A DNA stretch of 64,000 bases from an uncultured Clostridia bacterium (GCA_934272745.1 CAKQSI010000006.1:1-64000); one strand, 5' to 3'; positions 7,490 to 16,602 are shown, counted from the first letter of the stretch. The notes: generated from the sequence alone by a model not told the origin. A program made the numbers and translations.

Positions 7490-8778
7490 CTTCTGCCCTT
7501 ACCGGAAGAAAGGCGCTTGATCGCCTCGTAGTACATGGCGAAAGTCAGTTCGAAATCGGTGATTTTCGCGTTTTCGTCCGCCTGATGCACGGTGGAGGGC
7601 TCCTTGCCGAATTCCGGACCGAAGCCCGCGCCCAGTTTCAGCGCCCGCGCATAGGTGCCGCCGCCGATGGCGATCGGCTCGGCTTTTTCCTGCGTGAAGG
7701 TGTTGTAGACGTCTAAAAGCGTGCGGATCAGAAAACTGTCCTTGTCGTTATAGAGGGGCGCCTGCGAGGAAAGCACAACCATAGGCACGCCGTAGACCTG
7801 CAGTCTGTCCAGCACCTCTTTTTCGGTATGCGTTGCGGCGTAGCGAATATCCGTCACGACGTCCAGAGCCCCTTCCGAAAGCGAGAACACGTCCGGCGAA
7901 AAAGTGGTTTTTCCCGTCACGTCGGATATCTCGGTAAGTTTCGCCTCGTCGTCAAACAGGCGGAGAACGTTTTCCACCGCAAAGCCTTCTTCCTTCAGGG
8001 CGGAAAGCAGAATATGCGCCGCGTTTTTGCCCTCGTCCGGGGTGGAACCGTGCGCCTGCACGCCGATCGCGGTCACCGCGTCGCCCGCAACCTGCAAGCC
8101 GAATTTTTCTACCGTTTCCAAAGAAAGCGGCCGGGCAAGGCGCGCCGTGGCTTTGCCGGGTACCATGTTGGGGCGGTCGCCCGCCGCAAACGACAGAATG
8201 GCGGGATCGGCAGCAAAACGCAACTTCACGTGACAAATGCCCTTTTCCGCATAAATCACGGGGAAGTCCGCGTCCGGCGAAAAGCCTTCGTCCGGCATTT
8301 CGGCAACTTCCCTATAGTGTTTGATGCAGCCCCAGCCCGTTTCTTCGTTGCAGCCCAAAATGAGTTTGATCGTTTTTTTGGGGCGGAAGTCCTCGTCCTT
8401 CAGTTTTTTCATCGCGTAAAGCGAAAGCACAGCGGGACCTTTGTCGTCCACCACGCCGCGGCCGTACAGCCTGCCGTCCTTTTCGGTCATGGAAAACGCG
8501 GGGAACGTCCACCCGTCCCCCTCCGGTACCACGTCGAGGTGGGCAAGAACGGCAAGGCAATCTTCCTTTTTCGCGTCCGGGTTGCCGAAGACGACCTCGC
8601 CGACGTAATTGTCGTAATTCTTCACCGCAAAGCCCATGTCTTTTGCAACGTCCAGCATAAAGGTAAGCGCGCGGTAAACGGGTTCGCCGAACGGCATATC
8701 GCCCTCAGGCGCGCCCTCCACGCTGGGGATTTCCACCAGTTTTTCCAAAGTTTTTAAAGAAGAAGAAAAATAGTTCAT
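7486..8778 (-). CDS. M20 family dipeptidase (PepV/Sapep-like)
   Basis: A 430-residue zinc dipeptidase of the PepV/Sapep branch of family M20. The metal and catalytic motifs are visible: VLAHLDVVPEGDGW near residues 73-86, YGRGVVDDKGP for the bridging Asp, CNEETGWG for the Glu pair, and a late IGGGTYARAL. It should cleave dipeptides in the cytoplasm for amino-acid supply. The ATG at 8778 is chosen because ACGAGG precedes it; a start at 8823 would add 15 residues without a ribosome site. It is first in an operon with the prolyl-tRNA editing gene and divergent from gltX across about 100 bp. Confidence 0.9.
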   Translation of the reverse strand: MNYFSSSLKTLEKLVEIPSVEGAPEGDMPFGEPVYRALTFMLDVAKDMGFAVKNYDNYVGEVVFGNPDAKKEDCLAVLAHLDVVPEGDGWTFPAFSMTEKDGRLYGRGVVDDKGPAVLSLYAMKKLKDEDFRPKKTIKLILGCNEETGWGCIKHYREVAEMPDEGFSPDADFPVIYAEKGICHVKLRFAADPAILSFAAGDRPNMVPGKATARLARPLSLETVEKFGLQVAGDAVTAIGVQAHGSTPDEGKNAAHILLSALKEEGFAVENVLRLFDDEAKLTEISDVTGKTTFSPDVFSLSEGALDVVTDIRYAATHTEKEVLDRLQVYGVPMVVLSSQAPLYNDKDSFLIRTLLDVYNTFTQEKAEPIAIGGGTYARALKLGAGFGPEFGKEPSTVHQADENAKITDFELTFAMYYEAIKRLSSGKGRR

Positions 8779-8881
8779 AAAAAACCTCGTTTTTTCGATA
8801 AAATAATTATACACTTTTTTCAATTTATGGTAAAATGTTTACACGAACATTTTCGCATAATTTTTAGGAGAAATTTTTTCT

Positions 8882-10336
8882 ATGGAAGAAGTAAGAACGA
8901 GATTCGCTCCCAGCCCCACGGGTTATCTGCATATCGGGGGGTTAAGAACCGCCCTTTACGGCTATCTGTTTGCAAAGAAAAACGGCGGCAGTTTTATCCT
9001 GCGGCTGGAAGATACCGACACCGCGCGCCTTGTCAAAGATTCGGTGGACGTCATTTACAAGACCCTGAAAGACAGCGGCGTTGTTTATTCCGAAGGTCCG
9101 GACGTGGGCGGTCCCTACGGTCCGTATATCCAGAGCGAACGCAAGGACATCTATAAAAAGTACGCCGAAAAACTGGTGGAACTGGGCGGCGCGTATTACT
9201 GCTTCTGCGACGAGGAACGTATCGCTTCCTTAAAGGACGAAAACGGCAACGTGCGTTACGACAAGCACTGCCTGCATTTGTCAAAGGAAGAGATCGAAGC
9301 CAACTTAAAAGCCGGCAAACCCTACGTCATTCGCCAGAACGTTCCGCTTACCGGTTCTTCTTCTTACGAAGATCTCGTTTACGGCACCATTACGGTGGAA
9401 AATAAGGATATGGAGGACGGCATACTGCTGAAAAGCGACGGCATGCCCACCTACAACTTCGCCAACGTCGTGGACGACCACCTGATGAAGATCTCGCACG
9501 TGATCCGCGGGATCGAATATCTTTCTTCCACGCCCAAATATAACCTGATGTACGACGCGTTCGGTTGGGAACGCCCGGTGTATATCCACCTGCCGCCCAT
9601 CATGAAGGACGAGCATCAAAAACTTTCCAAACGCAACGGCGACGCCAGCTATCAGGATCTGGTTGCGAAAGGCTACGTTCCGGAAGCGATCATCAACTAT
9701 ATCGCCCTTCTCGGCTGGAGTCCCAAGTCCAATCAGGAAAAATTCTCGCTGAAAGAACTGGAAGAACATTTCTCCTTAGAGGGAATCAGCAAGTCGCCCT
9801 CCATTTTCGATCCCGTAAAACTGGGCTGGCTTTCGGGCGAATACATTAAAGAGATGCCCGCGGACGAACTGTATACCCGCGCGCTGCCCTTCCTTGAAAA
9901 AAGCAAGCTCTGGGGTAAGGATTACGACTTTAAAAAACTGCTGGAACTGGTCAAAACCCGCATCGAAACCTTTGCCGAGATCCCCGGAAAAATCGACTTT
10001 TTTGAAGAATTCGGCGCATTCGACTCCGCGCTTTACACGCATAAAAAGATGAAGACCGACCCCGCCGTGGCAAAAGCCGTGCTTCCTTCGGTCATCGAAG
10101 CGGTGGAAACCATTCCCGAAGAGGAATTCACGCTGGAAAAAATCCACGACGAAATGATGAAACTGCCCGAAAAACTGGGCATGAAAAACGGGCAGGTGCT
10201 GTGGCCGATGCGCGTTGCCCTTTCGGGAAAAGAATCCACGCCCGGCGGCGCGTTCGAACTTGCCGACGTCCTCGGCAAAAAGCGCACGCTGGAACGCCTG
10301 CGCTTCAGCCTGAAACAACTGGAAAAGGCGGAGTAA
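8882..10336 (+). CDS. gltX: Glutamyl-tRNA synthetase
   Basis: A 484-residue class I synthetase that charges tRNA-Glu. The HIGH motif is PSPTGYLHIGG (10-20) and the KMSKS motif is KLSKR (247-251). The length is normal for bacterial GluRS. The Cys-rich FCDEER region (108-113) fits the acceptor-binding domain. The ATG at 8882 follows TTAGGAGAAATTTTTTCT, a good ribosome site with a rather long spacer. A sensor kinase starts 29 bp downstream with no terminator between, suggesting co-transcription. Whether it is discriminating or not cannot be told here. Confidence 0.96.
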   Translation: MEEVRTRFAPSPTGYLHIGGLRTALYGYLFAKKNGGSFILRLEDTDTARLVKDSVDVIYKTLKDSGVVYSEGPDVGGPYGPYIQSERKDIYKKYAEKLVELGGAYYCFCDEERIASLKDENGNVRYDKHCLHLSKEEIEANLKAGKPYVIRQNVPLTGSSSYEDLVYGTITVENKDMEDGILLKSDGMPTYNFANVVDDHLMKISHVIRGIEYLSSTPKYNLMYDAFGWERPVYIHLPPIMKDEHQKLSKRNGDASYQDLVAKGYVPEAIINYIALLGWSPKSNQEKFSLKELEEHFSLEGISKSPSIFDPVKLGWLSGEYIKEMPADELYTRALPFLEKSKLWGKDYDFKKLLELVKTRIETFAEIPGKIDFFEEFGAFDSALYTHKKMKTDPAVAKAVLPSVIEAVETIPEEEFTLEKIHDEMMKLPEKLGMKNGQVLWPMRVALSGKESTPGGAFELADVLGKKRTLERLRFSLKQLEKAE

Positions 10337-10365
10337 TTCCGCCGAGACGATATAAAGACGAAGAT

Positions 10366-11694
10366 ATGAAACCTCGCGCGATCTATCATCTCGATATCGA
10401 TACGATGCCGCGGCAGACGCTGAAAAAGGTCGTTTTATGCAGCGCGCTTGCCATTCTTGCCGTCGTGTCGGTCTATATCACCGCGTTAAAGCCGCAGATC
10501 TGGTACCTGACGGTGCCCGTTTCGCTGGGGTTTTTGCTGTCTTTCCGGATGAAGACCAAGGTAACGGAAGACGTTCCGCACCTCATCGCGCTGTACGCGG
10601 TGGACTGGGCGCTGTTGCTTCTGCTCAGTTTTTTCATTAACCAGTCTATTTTAATTCTGTTGAATATTACCATTCTCGCCTCGTTTTATTGCGTTATGCC
10701 CACCATGCGGCTGAAGATCGCGGCGACGGTGTTTTTCTACGTGACCTATTTTTTGATGCTGACCAACATGTTCCGGGACTTTTCCGCCGTGGCGATCGCG
10801 AACATTTTTACGTCGTTCCTTCTGTACTGGTTCTTCTTTTTATTCGTCAATCTCTGCGCGGTTTACGTCGGGAAAACGCGTATGGAAAAAAAGAATCTGG
10901 AAGAAAGCCGCGCGCGCGAAGAAAAACTCCGGCAGGCGTATCTCGAACTGGAAAACGTCACCATTTTAAAGGAGCGCAACCGCATCGCGAAAGACATTCA
11001 CGACAACGTCGGTCACGCCATCACCACCATCATCATGCAGACCGAAGCGGCGAAGATGTCCTTTTCTTCCGACCCGGAAAAGGCGCGGCGGTGCGTCGTG
11101 GCGGCGAACCTGATGGCGGTAAACGCGCTCGAACAGATGCGGGCTTCCGTCCACTTACTCGGCGACAGTCCGGAAACGCTCGATCTTGCGGAAGAACTCG
11201 GCAAAATCGTGCGGGACACTTCCGAGGGATCGGACGTCGTGATCCGTGCGGAAATCGACCCCGAAGTATCGAAACTGGACTACCGTCCGTCGCTTTTGTT
11301 CCGCTCGGCGCTGAAAGAGGGGTTGAACAACGGCATTCGCCACGGCAAAGCCAACGCCTTTTTGTTCCGCATGAAAAAGACCGGAGCGGGCGCCGATTTC
11401 TTCCTTTCCGACAACGGAGAGGGGGCGGAAAATTTTCAGCCGGGATTCGGCTTGTCCGGCATCGTGACGCAGTTCGGCGCATACGGATACGGGGCGGAAT
11501 TCTTCACCGAAAAGGGCGAAGGATTTGAAATGCATATTTTTAAAAAGACCGAAGATCCGCAAGCCGGCAGCTTTAAACCCGCCGACGGCAAAGACGACCC
11601 CAAGGCAGGCGAAAAAACCCCGCCCGAAGCGGCGGAAGCGCCCCAAAGTCCGGTTCCGGCAAATCCAGAAACCACGGGAGGGAAAAGTCTATGA
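10366..11694 (+). CDS. Sensor histidine kinase, NarL/DesK (HisKA_3) type
   Basis: A 442-residue membrane kinase. Residues 20-170 contain about six hydrophobic segments with no large extracytoplasmic loop, like DesK-type sensors. A coiled coil follows, then the HisKA_3 box ERNRIAKDIHDNVGHAIT with the phospho-acceptor at His212. The ATPase part has an N-box-like ALKEGLNNGIRHG and G-boxes SDNGEG and GFGLSGI. The last 60 residues are a Pro/Ala/Lys-rich tail. The ATG at 10366 begins the conserved N-terminus. The stop overlaps the response regulator by 4 bp. The stimulus is unknown; membrane state is a guess from the DesK likeness. Confidence 0.88.
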   Translation: MKPRAIYHLDIDTMPRQTLKKVVLCSALAILAVVSVYITALKPQIWYLTVPVSLGFLLSFRMKTKVTEDVPHLIALYAVDWALLLLLSFFINQSILILLNITILASFYCVMPTMRLKIAATVFFYVTYFLMLTNMFRDFSAVAIANIFTSFLLYWFFFLFVNLCAVYVGKTRMEKKNLEESRAREEKLRQAYLELENVTILKERNRIAKDIHDNVGHAITTIIMQTEAAKMSFSSDPEKARRCVVAANLMAVNALEQMRASVHLLGDSPETLDLAEELGKIVRDTSEGSDVVIRAEIDPEVSKLDYRPSLLFRSALKEGLNNGIRHGKANAFLFRMKKTGAGADFFLSDNGEGAENFQPGFGLSGIVTQFGAYGYGAEFFTEKGEGFEMHIFKKTEDPQAGSFKPADGKDDPKAGEKTPPEAAEAPQSPVPANPETTGGKSL

Positions 11695-12338
11695 TCCGCG
11701 TTATGATTGCAGACGACCAGAAGGAACTTACCGACGGCATCCGCGCCGTACTCGAATGCGACCCCGAAATCCGCGTCGTGGGCGTTGCCCCCGGCGGCAA
11801 GGAACTTTTGGGACTTCTGAAAGACGCTTCCTGCGACCTGATTCTGATGGACGTCCGCATGCCGGGCATGAACGGCGTTCTCGCCACGCGGGAAGTAAAG
11901 CGGCTGTATCCGGAAATCAAAATCGTCATTCTGACCACGTTTGACGACAGCGAATATATTTTAGACGCCATGAACTACGGCGCCAGCGGCTATCTTTTGA
12001 AAGACACCGGCGGCGAAACGCTGATCGCTTCGGTGAAAAACGCGATGAAGGGCGAATTTGTTCTGCCCGCGCGCGTGGCGCAGAAGATCGCTTCCGCCGC
12101 GACCAAGGTCAAGCGCGACCGCGAGTTAACCCTGCGGGAAACGTTCGGTTTTTCCGACCGGGAAACCGAAATCGCGCTGATGATTTTAGAGGGGTTCAAC
12201 AACCGGCAGATCGCTTCCGCCCTCATTTTGTCGGAAGGGACTTGCCGCAATTATATCTCCGCCGTGTACGAAAAGGTGGGCGCGGATTCCCGCCAGGAAG
12301 CCGCGGAAAAGATGAAGCAAGCCATCGGCGAAGGGTGA
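11691..12338 (+). CDS. Response regulator, NarL/LuxR type
   Basis: A 215-residue response regulator. The receiver domain has Asp7-Asp8 in MIADDQ, the phospho-acceptor Asp54 in LMDVRMPGMNG, a Thr in ILTTFDD and Lys in YLLKDTGG. The C-terminal part is a LuxR-type helix-turn-helix: FSDRETEIALMILEG, then NRQIAS and the recognition helix region EGTCRNYISAVYEKVGA. It is paired with the kinase just upstream through an ATGA overlap. The target genes are not evident; the kinase's own operon is one option. Confidence 0.93.
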   Translation: MIRVMIADDQKELTDGIRAVLECDPEIRVVGVAPGGKELLGLLKDASCDLILMDVRMPGMNGVLATREVKRLYPEIKIVILTTFDDSEYILDAMNYGASGYLLKDTGGETLIASVKNAMKGEFVLPARVAQKIASAATKVKRDRELTLRETFGFSDRETEIALMILEGFNNRQIASALILSEGTCRNYISAVYEKVGADSRQEAAEKMKQAIGEG

Positions 12339-12346
12339 ACCGGATT

Positions 12347-12730
12347 ATGAACCGGAAGAAAAGCGCCGCAGAAAGCGGCTTTTCGGGCGATATAACCGAA
12401 ACGTTCGGGCGTTTTCCGCCGGTCGGCATGCGGGAGTGCGCCGCTGCAACCCCCTCTTTTCGCCCGTTGCCTGCCGCCGCCCCACTTTCGGACGTGATTC
12501 TTATCAGCGACGATTATGCGCGGCTGGGGCTGAAAAAGGGATATATCGGCGTCGTCGTGGAAAACCGCACCCGAGAAAACGGACTTCTGATCGTCGATTT
12601 TTTTAATCCCGTTACGGGAGAAGAGATCGTTTCGCAGGCGGAGATCCGGGAAGGGGACTTCCGGCTCTATACCGGGACGGCGGAAGACGTGCGGGCGGGA
12701 AAAGAATTCCGCGCCCTGTTTCAAAAATAA
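12347..12730 (+). CDS. Hypothetical protein with small SH3-like segment
   Basis: A 127-residue protein starting 8 bp after the response regulator stop and so probably in the same operon. The ATG at 12347 follows GAAGGGTGAACC. Residues 1-45 are low-complexity; residues 48-115 (starting DVILISDDYARLGLKKGYIG) look like a short beta-rich SH3-like domain such as those in DUF4926-type proteins. No family could be assigned with confidence. It may be an accessory of the two-component system only by position. Confidence 0.6.
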   Translation: MNRKKSAAESGFSGDITETFGRFPPVGMRECAAATPSFRPLPAAAPLSDVILISDDYARLGLKKGYIGVVVENRTRENGLLIVDFFNPVTGEEIVSQAEIREGDFRLYTGTAEDVRAGKEFRALFQK

Positions 12731-12970
12731 GGCGCCGGGTGAAGTTTTCGTTTGAAACGAAAGCCCGGGCGCAAACGATAAAGATACGCCCCGATACGGC
12801 CGCCGAAACGGGAATTTTGAAGACGAAAACGCATACTGCTCCGCACGCGAGAATCTTGCCGGCGGGGTTTATAAAAAGAAAAAACGCCTACCGCAAAAGC
12901 CGTCTCCGCACGCGAGAATTGCGTGCTGCGCGTCTGCGAATTGCGCCGGCGCGGATTGTAAAGAATACAA
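12731..12970. other. Intergenic stretch with a degenerate copy of the next terminator arm
   Basis: No gene is seen. A segment near 12891 (AAAACGCCTACCGCAAAAGCC) is a near copy of the left arm of the terminator at 12971, which suggests a duplicated and decayed hairpin. Confidence 0.4.
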
Positions 12971-13007
12971 AAAACGCATACCGCAAAAGCCGCGGTATGC
13001 GTTTTTT
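12971..13007 (+). terminator. Intrinsic terminator
   Basis: AAAACGCATACCGC pairs with GCGGTATGCGTTTT, followed by a T-run. It ends the gltX-kinase-regulator run. Confidence 0.85.
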
Positions 13008-13160
13008 AACTGTTTTTTATAAAATCCGGCAAAGTTCCGGCTAAGAGTTTGCGGCATTCCGCCCCGGTAAAACCGGCAGGCCGATACTTGCAAAACGGGG
13101 AATTTCCGTTCGATAGTTCGGCGAAAATTACCGACAAGACGGCAGGCTGCCTAAAGTAAA

Positions 13161-13205
13161 GTCGGGCATTTCCCACACGGAAAACCAGTGGGAAACGCCC
13201 GATTA
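13161..13205. terminator. Long hairpin between convergent genes
   Basis: CGGGCATTTCCCAC pairs with GTGGGAAACGCCCG (one mismatch) around a short loop. It lies downstream of the minus-strand lipoprotein and may end it. A second hairpin, TCCGGCAAA with TTTGCCGGA at about 13251-13269, is closer to the stop. Confidence 0.5.
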
Positions 13206-13279
13206 AAACCGACGGTCGCCCCGATAAACCCGGGAGCCCGCCGCATGGTTCCGGCAAACTTTTGCCGGAGTTCAGCCGA

Positions 13280-13663
13280 TTACTGGCAGTCTTTTACGCC
13301 CTGTTTGGTGCCGACGTACAGCATTTTGCCCGATCTGCCGGACTTGACGTTTTCGTCTTTCTGATCTTTGAAGTAACGTTCTTTGATCTTCTGCAGGTCT
13401 TTTTCGGAATCTTTCGCCGAAGAAGCGTCCTTGAAGTAGACGACCATGACGGATTCGTTACCGTTGGTTCCCCAAACAACGTCGTCAACGTTTTTGAACA
13501 TTGCGCGGACAACAGCGGCAGCTACAGTGTTATCGACGACGTAGCCGGCGTCTTTCAGGTTGGCGGTTGCCTTGTCGGCAGTGGACGGCATACAGCCGGC
13601 GAACATTGCAACGCCGAGTACGAGGACGATCGCAAGGGACAGACTTTTAACCATCTTTTTCAT
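13280..13663 (-). CDS. Small hypothetical lipoprotein
   Basis: A 127-residue protein with a clear lipoprotein signal (MKKMVKSLSLAIVLVLGV, lipobox FAGC). The mature part has no family I recognise; it contains a VMVVYFKDASSAKDSEKDL segment and a charged Lys-rich stretch. The ATG at 13663 follows AAAAGGAGAATTGCT. A minus-strand promoter lies at 13719-13747, so it is transcribed alone. It should be anchored on the outer face of the membrane. Confidence 0.75.
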   Translation of the reverse strand: MKKMVKSLSLAIVLVLGVAMFAGCMPSTADKATANLKDAGYVVDNTVAAAVVRAMFKNVDDVVWGTNGNESVMVVYFKDASSAKDSEKDLQKIKERYFKDQKDENVKSGRSGKMLYVGTKQGVKDCQ

Positions 13664-13718
13664 AGCAATTCTCCTTTTGTTTCTGGCGGGGAACTCCCTC
13701 GCCGTATTTGCAAAAGAC

Positions 13719-13747
13719 ATCATACCATCTTTTTCTAAGAAAAGCAA
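13719..13747 (-). promoter_or_regulatory. Sigma-A-type promoter
   Basis: On the minus strand TTGCTT (13742-13747) and TATGAT (13719-13724) are spaced 17 bp, upstream of the small lipoprotein gene. Confidence 0.65.
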
Positions 13748-13966
13748 CAAAAAAGCGATTAAAACCGGGGTTTTCTATAATTTTGGCAAAAGATGTGTTT
13801 TTTCGTGCGGGAAAGCGGTGCGGCGAAAAATTTTCCGCTTGCGACAAAACCGCCCGGCGCCCCGAAAAGTTTTATAAAAAGCGAAAGCAAAAGCCGCAGT
13901 TTCGACCGGATTTTCCCCTTTTTGACAAAAGAAGTATCGCTTTTTACGGGTTTTTTCGGAAAACGC

Positions 13967-13995
13967 TTGCTTTTTCTTTGCTTTCGCGCTATAAT
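13967..13995 (+). promoter_or_regulatory. Sigma-A-type promoter of the cold-shock gene
   Basis: TTGCTT (13967-13972) and TATAAT (13990-13995) are spaced 17 bp. The transcript would have a leader of about 97 nt, in line with the long leaders of cold-shock mRNAs. Confidence 0.75.
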
Positions 13996-14098
13996 ACAAG
14001 CAGTATTCTGAATTAAAAAATTGATCCCTGCGGCGGGCGACTGTTGCAGTTCGTTCCTTTTCTATTTTAGGATAACTATCTAATGGAGGTACCGAAGC

Positions 14099-14311
14099 AT
14101 GAATCATGGTACTGTAAAATGGTTTAACGAAGCAAAAGGTTTTGGATTCATTTCCAATGACGACGGTTCCGGTGACGTTTTCGTTCACTTTTCCGCAATC
14201 GTCGGCACCGGCTTTAAGACGTTGAAAGACGGACAGAAAGTCACTTTCGACACCGAGCCCGATCCGAAAGACAGCAAAAAACTGCGTGCAGTCAACGTTT
14301 GCGCCGAATAA
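14099..14311 (+). CDS. Cold-shock protein (CspA family)
   Basis: A 70-residue single cold-shock domain. RNP1 is KGFGFIS (residues 14-20) and RNP2 is DVFVHFSAI (26-34). It binds single-stranded nucleic acid and should act as an RNA chaperone. The ATG at 14099 follows TGGAGGTACCGAAGC. It has its own promoter and terminator. The loop around residues 35-60 ([20 protein letters not shown]) is slightly longer than in CspA. Confidence 0.95.
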   Translation: MNHGTVKWFNEAKGFGFISNDDGSGDVFVHFSAIVGTGFKTLKDGQKVTFDTEPDPKDSKKLRAVNVCAE

Positions 14312-14341
14312 GGCAAAGCGTTTATACGCAAATTGAGAAAG

Positions 14342-14371
14342 AGGCAGATCCGTTTCGGGTCTGCCTTTTTT
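14342..14371 (+). terminator. Intrinsic terminator
   Basis: AGGCAGA pairs with TCTGCCT around a TTT-loop extension and is followed by a T-run, just after the cold-shock gene. Confidence 0.85.
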
Positions 14372-14514
14372 GTGCTTGCATTTGCATTATTTTAAGTCCG
14401 CGTCCGTCTTGGCACCGGAATTTCATTCCCGGCAGTTAAAGGCGTCTGCTAAGCCGCGTTATCTTTAAGTTTTTCGCTGAGCCGCGTTATCTTCAAGTTT
14501 TTCGCTAAGCGCCG

Positions 14515-16170
14515 TTATCTTTCAAAATCTTTTGCAAAATCCCTTGCTGCGGCAAGGATCGCCTTCCTTAGCGAAAGGGCAAACAGTTCTTCCGCACGCG
14601 ACATACACTCGAAAACGTTCGGGCAAAGTCCGGTCAAAAGAAAAACGCCTTCAACCTCTTCCGGCAATACGGTGCCCGGCGCAATGCCGCCCGCAACGAG
14701 GTAAAGCGGTTTTTGGAACGCCTTGCAAAGCGCGGCGATTTTTCCCACGGCTTTGCCGGTAAACGACGTTTCGTCGATCCACCCTTCGCCGGAGATAACC
14801 GCGTCCGCTTCCCGCAATTTTTCCTCGTAATTCTGCCGCAGAAAGAGTTCCGAAAGTCCGTTTTTATACTCGCCGCCAAGCACGGAAAGCAGGGCAAATC
14901 CCAGTCCGCCGGCGGCTCCGGTACCTTTGCCGCAGGCGCCGCCCGGTTTTGTTTCTTTGCTGATAGCGCCGATCGGTTTGGTTTCTTTGCTGATAGCGCC
15001 GCCCGCCGTATCGCCTTTGCCGGTGGCACCTTCCGCACCCGTCTTACCGTCAAAAGCGCCGCCGGACGGATTTTCCGCCGGGGCGGAAAGTACGTCCGCC
15101 GCAGGGATTTCGTTTGTTGGGTTGAAGGGTAAATGCGCCGAATGAAAAACGCCCGCCGCACCGCTGCAAACACCTGCAAAATTTTCACTCTCTGTTCCCG
15201 ATTTCAGGGGGACGTCCCCCCGTTTTTCGGAACCGGGCAGGGCTTTCAGCCGACAGACTTCCTGCAAGGCGCAGGCGGAAAATCCGGCAAGCGCGCCTTC
15301 CAGAAAGCGCTTGCCGCCCGTGCTTGCCCCCTTTTGCGCCGCAAAAAGAGCAACTGCGCCGGCTTCCCCCAAAAGGGGCGCTTCCGTATCGCAAAGGACG
15401 GTCAGCTTCTTTCCGTTTAACGCGGAAGCAAGCGCCGAAAAATCGCAGCGCCTCACGTAAGGCAGGTCGGAGGGGAGATAGCCGGTTTTTCTGCCGTAGG
15501 CGTCGAAATATTCCGCGCCCAGCGCCGCCAAAAGTCCCGCGCCGCCGTCCACCGTGCCCGTGCCGCCTAAGCCTATGCAAAGTTCGGTTACGTCGCCGTC
15601 TTTTGCGGCAAGCAAAAGCAGTTCTCCAAGTCCGTAGGAAGTAAACGAAAGCAGGGCGTCTTCCTTGCGGTTTTCCACGGAAATGCCGCAGCAGTCCGCG
15701 GCGTCGAGATACGCCGCGCCGCCCGAAACAAGGTAGTACGCCTGCTTTTTTCTGCCGTTTTTGCCGGTCACGACCACCGTCTTTTTTCGGGTGTCCTGCC
15801 CGTAAGTAAACGCGCGCTTCGTCCCCTCGCCCCCGTCGCCGACGGGAACGGCTTCAATTATAATGGGGTCGGGATTTTGTATAACGGGGTTGGGATTTTG
15901 CTCGGTTTCCGAAGAACGAGGCGAATTTCCCCGTTCGTCTTCCACGGCAGGGGATTGCGTCTTTTGTTCATCTTCCGCGGCAGGAAGGCAGGGGGCTGCT
16001 GCTTTTTCCTCGGCAAGAGGGAGCGGCTCCTTTTCGTTTTCCGCGGCAGGGGATTGCGCCGGTTGCCCGGCTTCCACGCCCAACTCCTTTTCCACCCGTT
16101 TCGCGATCCGGCAAGCGGAAGCAGACGAAAGGCTGCCCTTGAAACTGTCGATTGCAATAAAAAGTTTCAT
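14515..16170 (-). CDS. Glycerate kinase with two low-complexity insertions
   Basis: A 551-residue GarK/GlxK-type glycerate kinase (usual length about 380). Family landmarks are MKLFIAIDSFKGSLSS at the N-terminus, AVPVGDGGEGT, the GLGGTGTVDGGAGLL region, CDTEAPLLG and the C-terminal SGEGWIDETSFTGKAVG. It phosphorylates glycerate in the cytoplasm. Two insertions (about residues 33-98 and 305-415) are Ala/Glu/Pro or Gly/Lys/Thr-rich with short repeats such as GAISKETKP twice; they account for the extra length. The core motifs are intact, so the enzyme is probably active. The promoter is at 16264-16292. Confidence 0.85.
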   Translation of the reverse strand: MKLFIAIDSFKGSLSSASACRIAKRVEKELGVEAGQPAQSPAAENEKEPLPLAEEKAAAPCLPAAEDEQKTQSPAVEDERGNSPRSSETEQNPNPVIQNPDPIIIEAVPVGDGGEGTKRAFTYGQDTRKKTVVVTGKNGRKKQAYYLVSGGAAYLDAADCCGISVENRKEDALLSFTSYGLGELLLLAAKDGDVTELCIGLGGTGTVDGGAGLLAALGAEYFDAYGRKTGYLPSDLPYVRRCDFSALASALNGKKLTVLCDTEAPLLGEAGAVALFAAQKGASTGGKRFLEGALAGFSACALQEVCRLKALPGSEKRGDVPLKSGTESENFAGVCSGAAGVFHSAHLPFNPTNEIPAADVLSAPAENPSGGAFDGKTGAEGATGKGDTAGGAISKETKPIGAISKETKPGGACGKGTGAAGGLGFALLSVLGGEYKNGLSELFLRQNYEEKLREADAVISGEGWIDETSFTGKAVGKIAALCKAFQKPLYLVAGGIAPGTVLPEEVEGVFLLTGLCPNVFECMSRAEELFALSLRKAILAAARDFAKDFER

Positions 16171-16263
16171 AACCCCTCCGGAAAGCGACCGTTTTGCGCG
16201 CCTCGCGATTTCTTTTCGGTTTTCCCTTTCAAAAATACTTCGCGGTTTTTACGTTCCTCCCTT

Positions 16264-16292
16264 ATTATAGAAAAAGGCGGGCGCCTTGTCAA
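16264..16292 (-). promoter_or_regulatory. Sigma-A-type promoter of the glycerate kinase gene
   Basis: On the minus strand TTGACA (16287-16292) and TATAAT (16264-16269) are spaced 17 bp, a consensus promoter. Confidence 0.8.
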
Positions 16293-16457
16293 TACAATCG
16301 TCGCGCATTGTCCAATTCACCTTCGCGCAATCGCCGCGCTTCGTTTAAAACCGTCTTTACGTCCGCTTGTCTCCTTTCGGCAACCCTCTGCATGTAACAG
16401 AAACTGCCAATGCCGGACTCTTTCCCGGTTGGGAAGGCGCTTTCTCTTTTCTTGTCA

Positions 16458-16489
16458 GGCAGTTTTCCCTGCCGGCAGGGAAAACTGCC
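16458..16489. repeat. Perfect 32-bp palindrome without spacer
   Basis: GGCAGTTTTCCCTGCC is followed immediately by its exact reverse complement. It could form a cruciform or an RNA hairpin. It is in the gap between the glycerate kinase promoter and tRNA-Pro and ends no obvious transcript. Confidence 0.85.
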
Positions 16490-16497
16490 GCCGATCT

Positions 16498-16583
16498 TTT
16501 TCAAAACCGCACGAAAAATCGCTCTGTCTTTTCAAAAACGCACGGGAAAACGACTCGCCTTTTCAAAAACGCAAAAAAAACCG
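16498..16583. repeat. 31-bp tandem repeat, about 2.8 units
   Basis: Units starting TTTTCAAAA at 16498, 16529 and 16560 share a TTTTCAAAAMCGCACG core and are exactly 31 bp apart. They lie just upstream of the tRNA-Pro promoter. Confidence 0.75.
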
Positions 16584-16602
16584 AAAAACTGCGCGTTTCT
16601 CT

